A stretch of DNA of 11,566 bases from Pseudomonadota bacterium. Lineage in GTDB: Bacteria; Pseudomonadota; Alphaproteobacteria; Rhizobiales; Devosiaceae. The position numbers and the translations under genes were made by a program. Numbering within the stretch: the first letter of the stretch is position 1; each line of letters starts with the position of its first letter. The DNA is taken from assembly GCA_023433985.1 (NCBI GenBank), contig JAEYTN010000212.1:1-11566 (forward strand), in the 5' to 3' direction. Below, in pieces: positions 1-6,102 of the stretch. The notes under the pieces were generated by a model. The model was given only the letters and a program-made list of their open reading frames with translations. It was not told the DNA's origin and did not search any database.

Positions 1-1
1 G

Positions 2-295
2 GGCTACACCGTGCTCACTGCCGAGAATGGCGAGGTTGCCCTCGAACTCGTCGAGAATGCCGCGCGGCCGGATCTGCTCATCTCCGACGTGGTCATGCCG
101 GGCATGGACGGCCCGACGATGGCACGCCGCATACGCGCGCGCTGGCCCGATCTGCCGATCCTGTTCATGTCGGGCTATGCCGAGGAACAGCTCCGGCGCT
201 CGATCGACCTCGACAACGTGTCCTTCATTCCAAAGCCCTTCTCGGTCCAGCAGCTGGCGGAGGCTGCCCGCGATGCGCTGTCACAGGCAGGATAA
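2..295 (+). CDS. C-terminal receiver domain of a CckA-like hybrid histidine kinase (5' end missing)
   Basis: This is the last 97 residues of a protein that enters the window from the left; the frame is open from base 2 to the TAA at 293-295. It is the second half or more of a response-regulator receiver domain. The phospho-acceptor aspartate lies in the ISDVVMPGMDG motif (codon 86-88), followed by the switch serine in LFMSGYAEEQ and the conserved lysine in IPKPFS. The SDVVMPxMDGP, MSGYAEEQ and PKPFS wording is typical of the C-terminal receiver of CckA, the hybrid kinase that phosphorylates ChpT in the CtrA cell-cycle pathway of alphaproteobacteria. That link is from family knowledge. The kinase part is outside the window, so another hybrid kinase or a free receiver protein is possible. 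The next gene, on the same strand, is also a receiver. Confidence 0.72.
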   Translation, partial: GYTVLTAENGEVALELVENAARPDLLISDVVMPGMDGPTMARRIRARWPDLPILFMSGYAEEQLRRSIDLDNVSFIPKPFSVQQLAEAARDALSQAG

Positions 296-312
296 GCCGC
301 ACCGCGGCGGAG

Positions 313-356
313 ACGTTCTCTTGAGGCATGTTATTGAACGTTCCATGCGATACGTT
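313..356 (+). promoter_or_regulatory. Short leader with three ACGTT repeats upstream of the stand-alone receiver gene
   Basis: The 72-base gap between the CckA-like gene and the next receiver gene carries ACGTT at 313-317, 338-342 and 352-356. The middle copy sits in the palindrome GAACGTTC (336-343). The gap is the natural place for the promoter of the receiver-ilvD-exoR-like run. I cannot assign a convincing -35/-10 pair or a known operator, so this is only a candidate regulatory stretch. Confidence 0.2.
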
Positions 357-367
357 ATGGCTGCGTC

Positions 368-715
368 ATGATAACTCGCGTACTGCTCGTCGAGGACGAG
401 CCGCTCATTGCCATGATGCTGGAGGATTTCCTCGATGCGCTCGAGCGGCAATGTGCAGGCACGGCGGACAGCGTCGCCAGCGCCTTGCCGCTGGTCGAGG
501 CTGGCGGGATCGACGGCGCGATCCTGGACGTGAACCTGCGCTCCGGGGAAAAGAGCTGGCCGATCGCGGAGGCGCTTGCCGCGCGTGACATCCCGTTCGT
601 CTTCGCCACCGGCGGCGCGGACGACCTGATCCTGGATGAATTCCGCGATCGTCCGATCCTTCAAAAGCCGTTCACGATGGACGGCGTGGAAAAGGCGCTC
701 GACGCGCTCGCGTAA
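368..715 (+). CDS. Single-domain response regulator (receiver only)
   Basis: A 115-residue protein made up of one receiver domain and no output domain. Visible landmarks are the acidic pair E9-D10 (LLVEDEP), phospho-acceptor D54 in AILDVNLR, switch threonine T81 in FATGG, and K100-P101 in LQKPF. Length and motifs fit the stand-alone receivers common in alphaproteobacteria, which often accept phosphate from HWE or HisKA2 kinases and act through protein contacts or as phosphate sinks. That role is family knowledge; no partner kinase is visible except the fragment just upstream. The ATG at 368 is used because no in-frame start lies close upstream. The ribosome binding site is weak. It ends 22 bases before ilvD on the same strand, so they may be co-transcribed. 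Confidence 0.85.
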   Translation: MITRVLLVEDEPLIAMMLEDFLDALERQCAGTADSVASALPLVEAGGIDGAILDVNLRSGEKSWPIAEALAARDIPFVFATGGADDLILDEFRDRPILQKPFTMDGVEKALDALA

Positions 716-737
716 CGCGCCTAACCGCGCGGGCGTC

Positions 738-2459
738 ATGAGCAACATTTTCGACAAGTCCCGCCTGCCGAGCCGGCACGTTTCTGTCGGTCCAGAGCGT
801 GCGCCGCACCGCAGCTATTATTATGCGATGGGCCTCACCGAAGAGGAGATCGCCCGCCCGTTCGTCGCGCTGGCCAGCGCCGGCAACGACAGCGCACCCT
901 GCAACACCACGCTCGATGCGCAGGCTGATGCCGCGCGCCGCGGGGTGGAGCAGGGTGGCGGCATGCCGCGGCGGTTCAACACGATCACTGTCACGGACGG
1001 GATCGCGATGGGCCACCAGGGCATGAAGTCCAGCCTCGTCAGCCGCGAGGTGATCGCCGATTCGGTCGAGCTGTCGGTGCGCGGCCATTGCTATGACGCG
1101 CTGGTCGGCTTCGCGGGGTGCGACAAGTCGCTGCCCGGCATGATGATGGCGATGCTCCGCCTCAATATCCCGTCGATCTTCGTCTATGGCGGATCGATCC
1201 TGCCCGGCCGCTACCACGGCCGCGACGTCACCGTGGTGGACGTGTTCGAGGTGGTCGGCCGCTATGCCGCCAACGCCTGCCCGATCGAGGAAGTCCACGC
1301 GCTCGAAAAGGTCGCCTGTCCCGGCCACGGCGCATGCGGCGGCCAATATACCGCCAACACCATGGCCTGCGTCGCAGAGGCGATCGGATTGTCGCTTCCC
1401 AACAGCAACATGGTGCCCGCACCTTACACCACGCGTGAGCAGATCGCAGTCGCGGCCGGCGCGCAGGTGATGGAGCTGCTCGCCCGCAATATCCGCCCCC
1501 GCGACATCTGCACCCGCGAGGCGTTCGAGAATGCCGCGCGCATCGTCGCGGCGACCGGCGGCTCGACCAACGGCGCGCTCCATCTCCCGGCGATGGCGCA
1601 TGAGGCGGGGATCGAATTCGACCTGTTCGACGTCGCCGAGATCTTCAAATCAACGCCTTACTGCGCTGACCTGAAGCCCGGCGGCCAGTATGTGGCGAAG
1701 GACATGTACGAGGCGGGCGGCGCCTACATGCTGATGAAGAGCCTCCTCGCCGAGGGGCTGCTCCACGGCGAATGCATGACCGTCACCGGCAAGACGCTGG
1801 GCGAGAACATCGACGAAGTCACCTGGAACCCCGATCAGAAGGTGATCTACGATGCGAAGTCGCCGATCACGCCGACGGGCGGCGTCGTCGGCCTGCGCGG
1901 CAGCCTCGCCCCCGATGGCGCGATCGTGAAGGTCGCCGGCATGCACCGCCTGCAGTTCGAAGGGCCGGCGCGCTGCTTCGATTGTGAGGAGGATGCCTTC
2001 GCCGCCGTCGAACATCGCCAGATCAACGAGGGCGAGGTCGTCATCATCCGCTACGAAGGGCCGAGGGGCGGCCCCGGCATGCGCGAGATGCTGTCCACCA
2101 CCGCCGCGCTTTATGGTCTCGGCATGGGCGAGAAGGTCGCGCTCATTACCGACGGCCGCTTCTCGGGCGCCACGCGCGGCTTCTGCATCGGCCACGTGGG
2201 TCCGGAGGCCGCTGTCGGCGGCCCGATCGCCCACATCCAGGACGGTGACATCATCACGCTCGACGCCACTACCGGGCAAATCTCGGTGAACGTGAGCGAA
2301 GAAGAATTCGCCAGGCGGGCTTCCGCCTGGAAGCCGCGCGAGACCGAGTATGGCTCGGGCGCGATCTGGAAGTATGCCCAGCTGGTGGGGCCGGCACGCT
2401 ACGGCGCGCTGACCAACCCCGGTGCCAAGGGCGAGAAGGAGCAGTATGCGGACATCTAG
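738..2459 (+). CDS. ilvD: Dihydroxy-acid dehydratase
   Basis: The 573-residue enzyme converts 2,3-dihydroxy-3-methylbutanoate (and the 3-methylpentanoate analogue) to 2-oxo acids, the third common step of valine and isoleucine synthesis in the cytoplasm. IlvD/Edd family signatures run the whole length: [17 protein letters not shown] (83-100), [12 protein letters not shown] (127-138), [15 protein letters not shown] (195-209), [29 protein letters not shown] and [16 protein letters not shown]55, C128 and C200 match the three cysteines that hold the Fe-S cluster; K130 in CDKS is the position of the Mg-binding carbamylated lysine in characterised enzymes. The shorter length fits the [2Fe-2S]-type enzymes better than the roughly 616-residue E. 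coli one. The frame stays open upstream to 636, but the family N-terminus ([11 protein letters not shown]) starts right after M at 738. The 3' end overlaps the next gene by 14 bases. Confidence 0.96.
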   Translation: MSNIFDKSRLPSRHVSVGPERAPHRSYYYAMGLTEEEIARPFVALASAGNDSAPCNTTLDAQADAARRGVEQGGGMPRRFNTITVTDGIAMGHQGMKSSLVSREVIADSVELSVRGHCYDALVGFAGCDKSLPGMMMAMLRLNIPSIFVYGGSILPGRYHGRDVTVVDVFEVVGRYAANACPIEEVHALEKVACPGHGACGGQYTANTMACVAEAIGLSLPNSNMVPAPYTTREQIAVAAGAQVMELLARNIRPRDICTREAFENAARIVAATGGSTNGALHLPAMAHEAGIEFDLFDVAEIFKSTPYCADLKPGGQYVAKDMYEAGGAYMLMKSLLAEGLLHGECMTVTGKTLGENIDEVTWNPDQKVIYDAKSPITPTGGVVGLRGSLAPDGAIVKVAGMHRLQFEGPARCFDCEEDAFAAVEHRQINEGEVVIIRYEGPRGGPGMREMLSTTAALYGLGMGEKVALITDGRFSGATRGFCIGHVGPEAAVGGPIAHIQDGDIITLDATTGQISVNVSEEEFARRASAWKPRETEYGSGAIWKYAQLVGPARYGALTNPGAKGEKEQYADI

Positions 2460-3297
2460 GGCCAAGGGGCCCATAGCGTCCCTGTCCATAGTTGCGTTCT
2501 CGGTTGCGCTGGCCATCGCCGGCGCAACCCTGCCGGCTGCCGCGCAGACGGCGGGAGTGTTGCCGTCTGCGGCGCCCGAAACCGCTGCAGATGCCGCGCT
2601 CGCCATGGCCAATTCGCTCGATGGCGCCGGCGGCGGCATTTCCAGCCAGGACCTGATCACCGCGCTGGAAGACGCTGCCCTCGCCGGCCAGCCGATGGCG
2701 CTCTACCAGCTCGGGCTCATGTACGAGAGCGGCGAGGGCGTCGAGAAGGATCCGGTCAAGGCCTTCGGCTATTTCAGCCAGATCGCCGACGAGCATGCCG
2801 ACACCGCGCCGAAGGGCGTCGAGGCCGATATCGTGGCGCAAAGCTTCCTCAAGGTCGGCGAGTACTACCGCACGGGCCTGCCGGAAGCCGGCATTCCGAA
2901 GAACGAGGCCTACTCCAACAAGCTCATCATGCACGCCGCGTCCTACTTCGGCGATGCTGATGCGCAGTTCAAAGTCGGCGAGATGTATCTCGACGAGGCC
3001 GAGCTGGGCGACAACCCGCTGCAGAGCGCACGCTGGCTCAACCTCGCGGCCCGCAAGGGCCATGCCGGGGCGCAGGCGAAGCTGGGCAGCATGCTGTTTA
3101 ACGGCGAGGGTATCGGTGCCGACCAGGTCGAAGGCTTGATGTGGCTCACCGTCGCTGCGCGCCGCGCCACGGGCACGCCCGACGAGGGTTGGATCAACGA
3201 CTTGCTCAACGATGCAAGCTCGCTCGCCAGCGCCGACCAGCGCAAGCAGGCGGTCGAACTGGCCGATACGCTTGGTCGCCGTTTCGGCGGCCTCTGA
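2446..3297 (+). CDS. ExoR-like periplasmic Sel1-repeat protein
   Basis: A 283-residue protein with a clear signal peptide: basic MRTSRAK, a hydrophobic stretch at 10-28, and LPAAAQ with probable cleavage after A33. The mature part is built of Sel1-like (TPR-type) repeats at roughly 84-119, 131-169, 171-206 and 207-239, e.g. [56 protein letters not shown] and [11 protein letters not shown]. Length, export and motifs such as [26 protein letters not shown] and LMWLTVA closely recall rhizobial ExoR, the periplasmic inhibitor of the ExoS/ChvI two-component system. This is recognition by memory, so I leave the symbol blank. No exoS/chvI is in the window. The start at 2446 is chosen over in-frame 2422 because AAGGAG lies just upstream (2436-2441) and it gives a proper signal peptide. 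It begins inside ilvD, which suggests translational coupling. Confidence 0.85.
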   Translation: MRTSRAKGPIASLSIVAFSVALAIAGATLPAAAQTAGVLPSAAPETAADAALAMANSLDGAGGGISSQDLITALEDAALAGQPMALYQLGLMYESGEGVEKDPVKAFGYFSQIADEHADTAPKGVEADIVAQSFLKVGEYYRTGLPEAGIPKNEAYSNKLIMHAASYFGDADAQFKVGEMYLDEAELGDNPLQSARWLNLAARKGHAGAQAKLGSMLFNGEGIGADQVEGLMWLTVAARRATGTPDEGWINDLLNDASSLASADQRKQAVELADTLGRRFGGL

Positions 3298-3307
3298 CGG
3301 ACGGGCC

Positions 3308-3346
3308 GTTCAGAAACCTGAACAGGCGCATTCAGCCGCGGTTCAA
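3308..3346 (+). promoter_or_regulatory. Phased TTCAG-type repeats with a perfect inverted repeat; candidate OmpR/PhoB-family operator
   Basis: GTTCAG (3308-3313) and CTGAAC (3318-3323) form a perfect inverted repeat with a 4-base spacer. On the same strand, GTTCAG at 3308, GAACAG at 3320, ATTCAG at 3330 and GTTCAA at 3341 recur every 10-12 bases, one helical turn. Direct repeats with about 11-base spacing are the usual binding layout for OmpR/PhoB-type response regulators. The array sits 46 bases upstream of the small secreted-protein gene and just after the ExoR-like gene. ChvI, the regulator controlled by ExoR, belongs to that family, so a ChvI site is a reasonable guess but only a guess. 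There is no T-run after the inverted repeat, so it is not an ordinary intrinsic terminator. Confidence 0.4.
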
Positions 3347-3391
3347 GCGCCCGGCTCCATTAGGGGGACAACCCTGCAATGGAGTTCAGTC

Positions 3392-3595
3392 ATGCGTCTT
3401 CCGATCATCCTGATGCTTATCACCGTCGTGCTGCTGCCGGCCGACCTGCAGGGTTTTGCCGCGCAGATCCAGTCCGGGGCCGAAACGGCTCGCACGATGG
3501 TCGCGAAGTTCCTCGACCGTGACGACAACGAGGTGAAGGTCGCCCAGGCGGCGCCGAAGCTGAGGCTCGGTGGGCCGGTGACCGAGGTGCGCTAG
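3392..3595 (+). CDS. Small predicted secreted or membrane-anchored protein, function unknown
   Basis: A 67-residue protein. It begins with MRLPIILMLITVVLLPADLQGFAAQ, written in parts: a short basic start, a hydrophobic core at about 4-16, and GFAAQ, which could be a signal-peptidase site near residue 24. The hydrophobic part could instead stay as a membrane anchor. The remaining ~43 residues are polar and charged (AKFLDRDDNEVKVAQAAPK) with no cysteine and no motif I recognise. The ATG at 3392 is chosen over the in-frame upstream extension to 3212, which would overlap the ExoR-like gene: GGAG at 3381-3384 is well spaced and the signal peptide starts here. It has its own upstream region with phased repeats and converges with the SnoaL-like gene. 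Size and features make chance coding unlikely but not impossible. Confidence 0.6.
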   Translation: MRLPIILMLITVVLLPADLQGFAAQIQSGAETARTMVAKFLDRDDNEVKVAQAAPKLRLGGPVTEVR

Positions 3596-3603
3596 TCGGA
3601 CCG

Positions 3604-3975
3604 CTACTCGACGATCTTCCAGTAGGAATCCTTCCGCACGACCTTGCCGTCCCGGAACGCGTAGAAATCGCAGCCCTGCACTTCCCGCCACACGCCTTCC
3701 GGCGTGGTGCCCGTCAGCAGCCATTTCGACATGCCGGTCTCAGCACCCTCGTCCACGAAGTGCTCTTCGTTGCCGTAGTGGACGTCTGGCAGCCCCGCGA
3801 ACCGGCCGGCAAGCGCCTCCCGCACCTGCTGCTTGCCCACGAACCGCGAGCCCCATGGCGAAGATCCCCGCGGCATTTCCAGGACGCAGTCTTCGGCGAA
3901 GAATTCCATGATCCGGTCCAGGTCATGCGCGTTGAAGGCGTCGCACAGCGCGTGCAGCGTCGTCCGGATATCCAT
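3604..3975 (-). CDS. SnoaL/NTF2-like small protein
   Basis: A 123-residue protein of the cone-shaped alpha+beta barrel NTF2-like superfamily. The pattern is clear: an N-terminal helix ending in ALCDAFNAHDLDRIMEFFAEDC, then VLEMPRGSSPWGSRFVGKQQVREAL, then strands ending in GCDFYAFRDGKVVRKDSYWKIVE. The family includes polyketide cyclases, isomerases and many uncharacterised proteins, so no substrate can be named. There is no signal peptide, so it is probably cytoplasmic. The ATG (complement of 3973-3975) has a strong GGAGGAGGA-type ribosome binding site. It is the last gene of the leftward cluster, 31 bases after xth, and ends 8 bases from the convergent small secreted gene with no room for a terminator between them. 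Confidence 0.85.
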   Translation of the reverse strand: MDIRTTLHALCDAFNAHDLDRIMEFFAEDCVLEMPRGSSPWGSRFVGKQQVREALAGRFAGLPDVHYGNEEHFVDEGAETGMSKWLLTGTTPEGVWREVQGCDFYAFRDGKVVRKDSYWKIVE

Positions 3976-4006
3976 CCCGTCCTCCTCCCCAGGGCGGAGG
4001 GGCGAT

Positions 4007-4786
4007 CTAGAACGCGAACACCCCTTCCACCGGCACGTGGTCGCTGGGCTTTTCCCAGCCGCGTACTTCCTGGTGCACGATCACGTCTTCCAGCCGATCC
4101 GCCGCCTGCGGCGAGAGGAGCAGGTGGTCGATCCTGATGCCGTCCTTGCGCTCCCAGCCGAAGGTCTTGAAGTCCCAGAAGGTGAGCCCCGGCTCGTCGG
4201 AGATGGCGCGTTGCGCGTCAGTGAGCCCGAGGTTCAGCAACGTCCGCCACTTGGCCGCGCTTTCGGGGCGGAACAGCGCGTCGCCTACCCATTTTTCGGG
4301 CTTGGTGGCGTCTATCCAGCCGGGGATGATGTTGAAGTCCCCGAGCAGGATGAACGGTTCCTCGTAAGTCAGCCGCTGCTCGACGAAGGTGATCAGCCGG
4401 TCCATCCAGCTCAGCTTGTAGGGGAATTTCTCGGAGTTCACCGGGTTGCCGTTGGGCAGGTAGATGCAGCAGACGCGCACCACGCCCTTCTGCAGCGAGA
4501 TGACCCCCTCGATCAGCCGCGACTGCTCGTCGCCATCGTCGCCCGGCAGGCCGCGCGTCACCTCGTCGAAGCGGTGCTTCGACAGCAGCGCTACGCCGTT
4601 CCAGCTCTTCTGGCCAAAGGTCTCGACATTATACCCGAGCGCTTCGATCTCCATGCGCGGGAACGCCTCGTCGACCGACTTGATCTCCTGCAGGCACACG
4701 ACGTCAGGCGAGGCTTCTTCAAGCCATTTGAGAAGAAGTCCGTGCCGCGCCTTGACGCCATTGATGTTCCAGGTCGCAATGCGCAT
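4007..4786 (-). CDS. xth: Exodeoxyribonuclease III (AP endonuclease, ExoIII family)
   Basis: The 259-residue enzyme is a Mg-dependent 3'-5' exonuclease and abasic-site endonuclease of base excision repair. All signature blocks of the ExoIII/APE1 endonuclease-exonuclease-phosphatase fold are present: MRIATWNINGVKAR (1-14, N7), LQEIK with metal ligand E34, WNGVALLSK (62-70), YLPNG with Y109, LLGDFN with D150 and N152, LTFWDF (201-206), IRIDHLLLSP (218-227) and SDHVPV with D249-H250. Length matches the family (about 260). The frame runs open a further 72 codons upstream, but homology begins at this ATG, which has GGGAG 7-8 bases before it, so the longer form is rejected. That ribosome binding site is in the 3' arm of a hairpin. 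It lies downstream of the serine hydrolase gene, separated by a palindromic repeat element. Confidence 0.95.
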   Translation of the reverse strand: MRIATWNINGVKARHGLLLKWLEEASPDVVCLQEIKSVDEAFPRMEIEALGYNVETFGQKSWNGVALLSKHRFDEVTRGLPGDDGDEQSRLIEGVISLQKGVVRVCCIYLPNGNPVNSEKFPYKLSWMDRLITFVEQRLTYEEPFILLGDFNIIPGWIDATKPEKWVGDALFRPESAAKWRTLLNLGLTDAQRAISDEPGLTFWDFKTFGWERKDGIRIDHLLLSPQAADRLEDVIVHQEVRGWEKPSDHVPVEGVFAF

Positions 4787-4793
4787 GAAGAGA

Positions 4794-4812
4794 CTCCCGT
4801 TTGGCACGGGAG
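4794..4812 (-). promoter_or_regulatory. Hairpin covering the xth ribosome binding site
   Basis: CTCCCG at 4794-4799 and CGGGAG at 4807-4812 are a perfect inverted repeat with a 7-base loop. In the xth mRNA the downstream arm CGGGAG contains the Shine-Dalgarno sequence, 7 bases before the AUG, so folding would hide it. This is seen directly in sequence; a regulatory effect is inferred. Confidence 0.45.
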
Positions 4813-4815
4813 GGT

Positions 4816-4924
4816 AGAGCAATTCGCCGTTTCGTTGAAACGCCGAATTGCTCTCGTCCTTTCCGGTCGCGCTTCCGGATCGGGAAAAGTCTTCAACTTT
4901 TCCTGGAAACGCGCCGCCCGCTCT
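4816..4924. repeat. RIME-like palindromic intergenic element (two hairpins, AGAGC...GCTCT ends)
   Basis: First palindrome: arms at 4816-4833 and 4837-4854, 17 of 18 positions complementary (mismatch at 4827), loop GTT. Second palindrome: GGAAAAGT (4883-4890) and ACTTTTCC (4896-4903) with a 5-base loop, extendable outward through GCGCTTCC (4869-4876, interrupted) with GGAAACGCGC (4905-4914). The whole is bounded by AGAGC (4816-4820) and GCTCT (4920-4924). Two-palindrome layout and the AGAGCAATTC start resemble the dispersed intergenic mosaic elements (RIME) described in Rhizobium relatives; I recognise the type, not a specific copy. It carries no gene and lies between two co-directed genes, ending on the last base of the hydrolase stop codon. 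It could act as an mRNA-stabilising or attenuating structure. There is no T-run, so it is not a classic terminator. Confidence 0.65.
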
Positions 4925-6027
4925 CAGAGCGAAGCATAAACCGCGTCGCGGATGTCCTCGCGGAAGGGGCCGTTGCAGCCCTCGGGGGCCACATTGGTGC
5001 ACACGATGATCGATAGCCTGTTGGTGCGGTCGATGATCCAGTTGTGGCCCCAGGCGCCACCCCAGTCGAGCGTGCCCACCGGGCAGGGGCTCCTCGCCGC
5101 CTGCGGGTCCGCGATGATCGCGCCGAGCACCGTGAAGCGCTTGCCGGCATCGCCTTCGCGGCGCGGGAGGTCGCCGATCTGGTTGGCGAACGCCTCCTCC
5201 ACCGATTCCGGCTTCAGGAAGCTGCCGCCATTGTAGACCTCCAGCATCTTCATCACGTCATCGGCGGTGCCGCACGAGCCGCCGCCGCCCGATTGCGGGG
5301 CGTCGGCGCGGAAGATGCGATCGACTTCCCAGGCAAGGCCGTGCCGGTTCTCCATGGTGATCCGCGCTGGCGGCACGATCGACGGCGTCGGCAATTCGCC
5401 ATTGAAGTAGTTCGCGGTGACCCGGTCCGGTTCGGTGGGCGTGAAGCCCCAGTCGGACATGCCGAGCGGCCCCGCGGCATACGTCTTCACCGCTGCTTCG
5501 AGGCTCGAGCCGTTGATAGCAGCGATTACGCCACCCACCACGTCGATGCTGGTGCCATAGGCCCAGCCGGTCCCGGGCGCGAACAGCAGCGGCGCCTTGG
5601 CGAGGCGGCGCAGGTTCTCCTCGAGCGAGATGTACGGCCCCGACATGCCGGGCGCCACGTCAGCAGGCGTCGTCTCGTAGGACAGCCCGGAGCTATGAGA
5701 CAGGAGCTGCCGAATCGTGATCGGGCGGATCACGCCGTCCGGGCTCGCGGGGGTGAACCAGGGCAGGTACTTGTCGACCGGGTCGTCGAGCTGCAGCAGG
5801 CCCGCTTCCATCATCTTCAGCGCCGCCGTGGCGACAATCGGCTTGGTGACCGAGGCGAGTCGCCAGATCGCGTCGCGTTCCAGCTTGCGGTTCGCCTCGC
5901 GATCGGCGTAGCCCGCGGCGCGGGCATAAATCTCTTTGCCGTCCTGCTTGATCAGCACAACGCAACCGACAATGCGGCTGCCGAGCGCGGCGTCGATCGC
6001 CGCGTTCACCCTGGTCTCTAAAGTCAC
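4924..6027 (-). CDS. Serine hydrolase, class C beta-lactamase/esterase fold
   Basis: A 367-residue protein of the beta-lactamase superfamily (Pfam Beta-lactamase group: AmpC, DD-peptidases, EstB-type esterases). The nucleophile motif S59-V-T-K62 is in WRLASVTKPIVATAAL. LLSHSSGL (108-115), a family hallmark, follows. The second motif is Y157-G-T-S in the WAYGTSIDVVG block, where class C enzymes have YxN. A late GGAWGHNW block is in the place of the KTG-type third motif. Features favour an esterase or peptidase over an antibiotic-hydrolysing lactamase. There is no signal peptide, so a cytoplasmic location is likely, as for EstB-like esterases. The start is GTG (complement of 6025-6027), supported by GGGAGGA six bases upstream. 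It lies 75 bases downstream of erpA on the same strand. The substrate is unknown. Confidence 0.87.
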   Translation of the reverse strand: MTLETRVNAAIDAALGSRIVGCVVLIKQDGKEIYARAAGYADREANRKLERDAIWRLASVTKPIVATAALKMMEAGLLQLDDPVDKYLPWFTPASPDGVIRPITIRQLLSHSSGLSYETTPADVAPGMSGPYISLEENLRRLAKAPLLFAPGTGWAYGTSIDVVGGVIAAINGSSLEAAVKTYAAGPLGMSDWGFTPTEPDRVTANYFNGELPTPSIVPPARITMENRHGLAWEVDRIFRADAPQSGGGGSCGTADDVMKMLEVYNGGSFLKPESVEEAFANQIGDLPRREGDAGKRFTVLGAIIADPQAARSPCPVGTLDWGGAWGHNWIIDRTNRLSIIVCTNVAPEGCNGPFREDIRDAVYASL

Positions 6028-6032
6028 GAAAT

Positions 6033-6054
6033 TCCTCCCCGAAGCAAGGGAGGA
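6033..6054 (-). promoter_or_regulatory. Hairpin covering the ribosome binding site of the serine hydrolase gene
   Basis: TCCTCCC (6033-6039) and GGGAGGA (6048-6054) are a perfect 7-base inverted repeat with an 8-base loop. In the mRNA the 3' arm GGGAGGA is the Shine-Dalgarno sequence just before the GUG start, and the 5' arm is its exact complement. Strong pairing would mask the site. The arrangement parallels that at the next gene, xth. Function is inferred. Confidence 0.45.
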
Positions 6055-6059
6055 CGCTA

Positions 6060-6073
6060 GCGGCTCAAGCCGC
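6060..6073. other. Palindrome after erpA, possible attenuator
   Basis: GCGGC (6060-6064) and GCCGC (6069-6073) form a perfect stem with a TCAA spacer, 29 bases past the erpA stop codon in the direction of transcription. No U-rich tail follows, so it is weak as an intrinsic terminator; it may stabilise the 3' end of the erpA message or be a chance GC-rich palindrome. Confidence 0.25.
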
Positions 6074-6102
6074 CGCCGGGCATTCGCCGAAAGGATTACG
6101 CG

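Noticed and set aside
336..356. EcfG-type stress promoter (GGAAC and GTT) upstream of the stand-alone receiver gene
   Set aside because: The first half is TGAAC, not GGAAC, and the spacer to GTT is about 14 bases instead of 16-17.
672..2660. Long minus-strand open frames opposite ilvD (672-1601 and 1650-2660)
   Set aside because: ilvD is unmistakable on the plus strand; these are codon-bias shadows.
3308..3323. Intrinsic terminator after the exoR-like gene
   Set aside because: The stem is short, not GC-rich and has no T-run; its phased continuation fits a protein-binding site better.
1..3595. Idea that the left block comes from another organism (transfer or misjoined contig), as the receiver and IlvD looked partly sphingomonad-like
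   Set aside because: The ExoR-like gene overlaps ilvD in a natural coupled arrangement, and I see no shift in base composition or any mobile-element boundary.
3833..4939. 368-codon plus-strand open frame opposite xth
   Set aside because: xth on the minus strand has every ExoIII motif; the plus-strand product has none.
4787..5002. Possible 72-residue N-terminal extension of xth
   Set aside because: It would read through the palindromic element and overlap the hydrolase gene. The ExoIII fold starts exactly at MRIATWNING, with a ribosome binding site in front.
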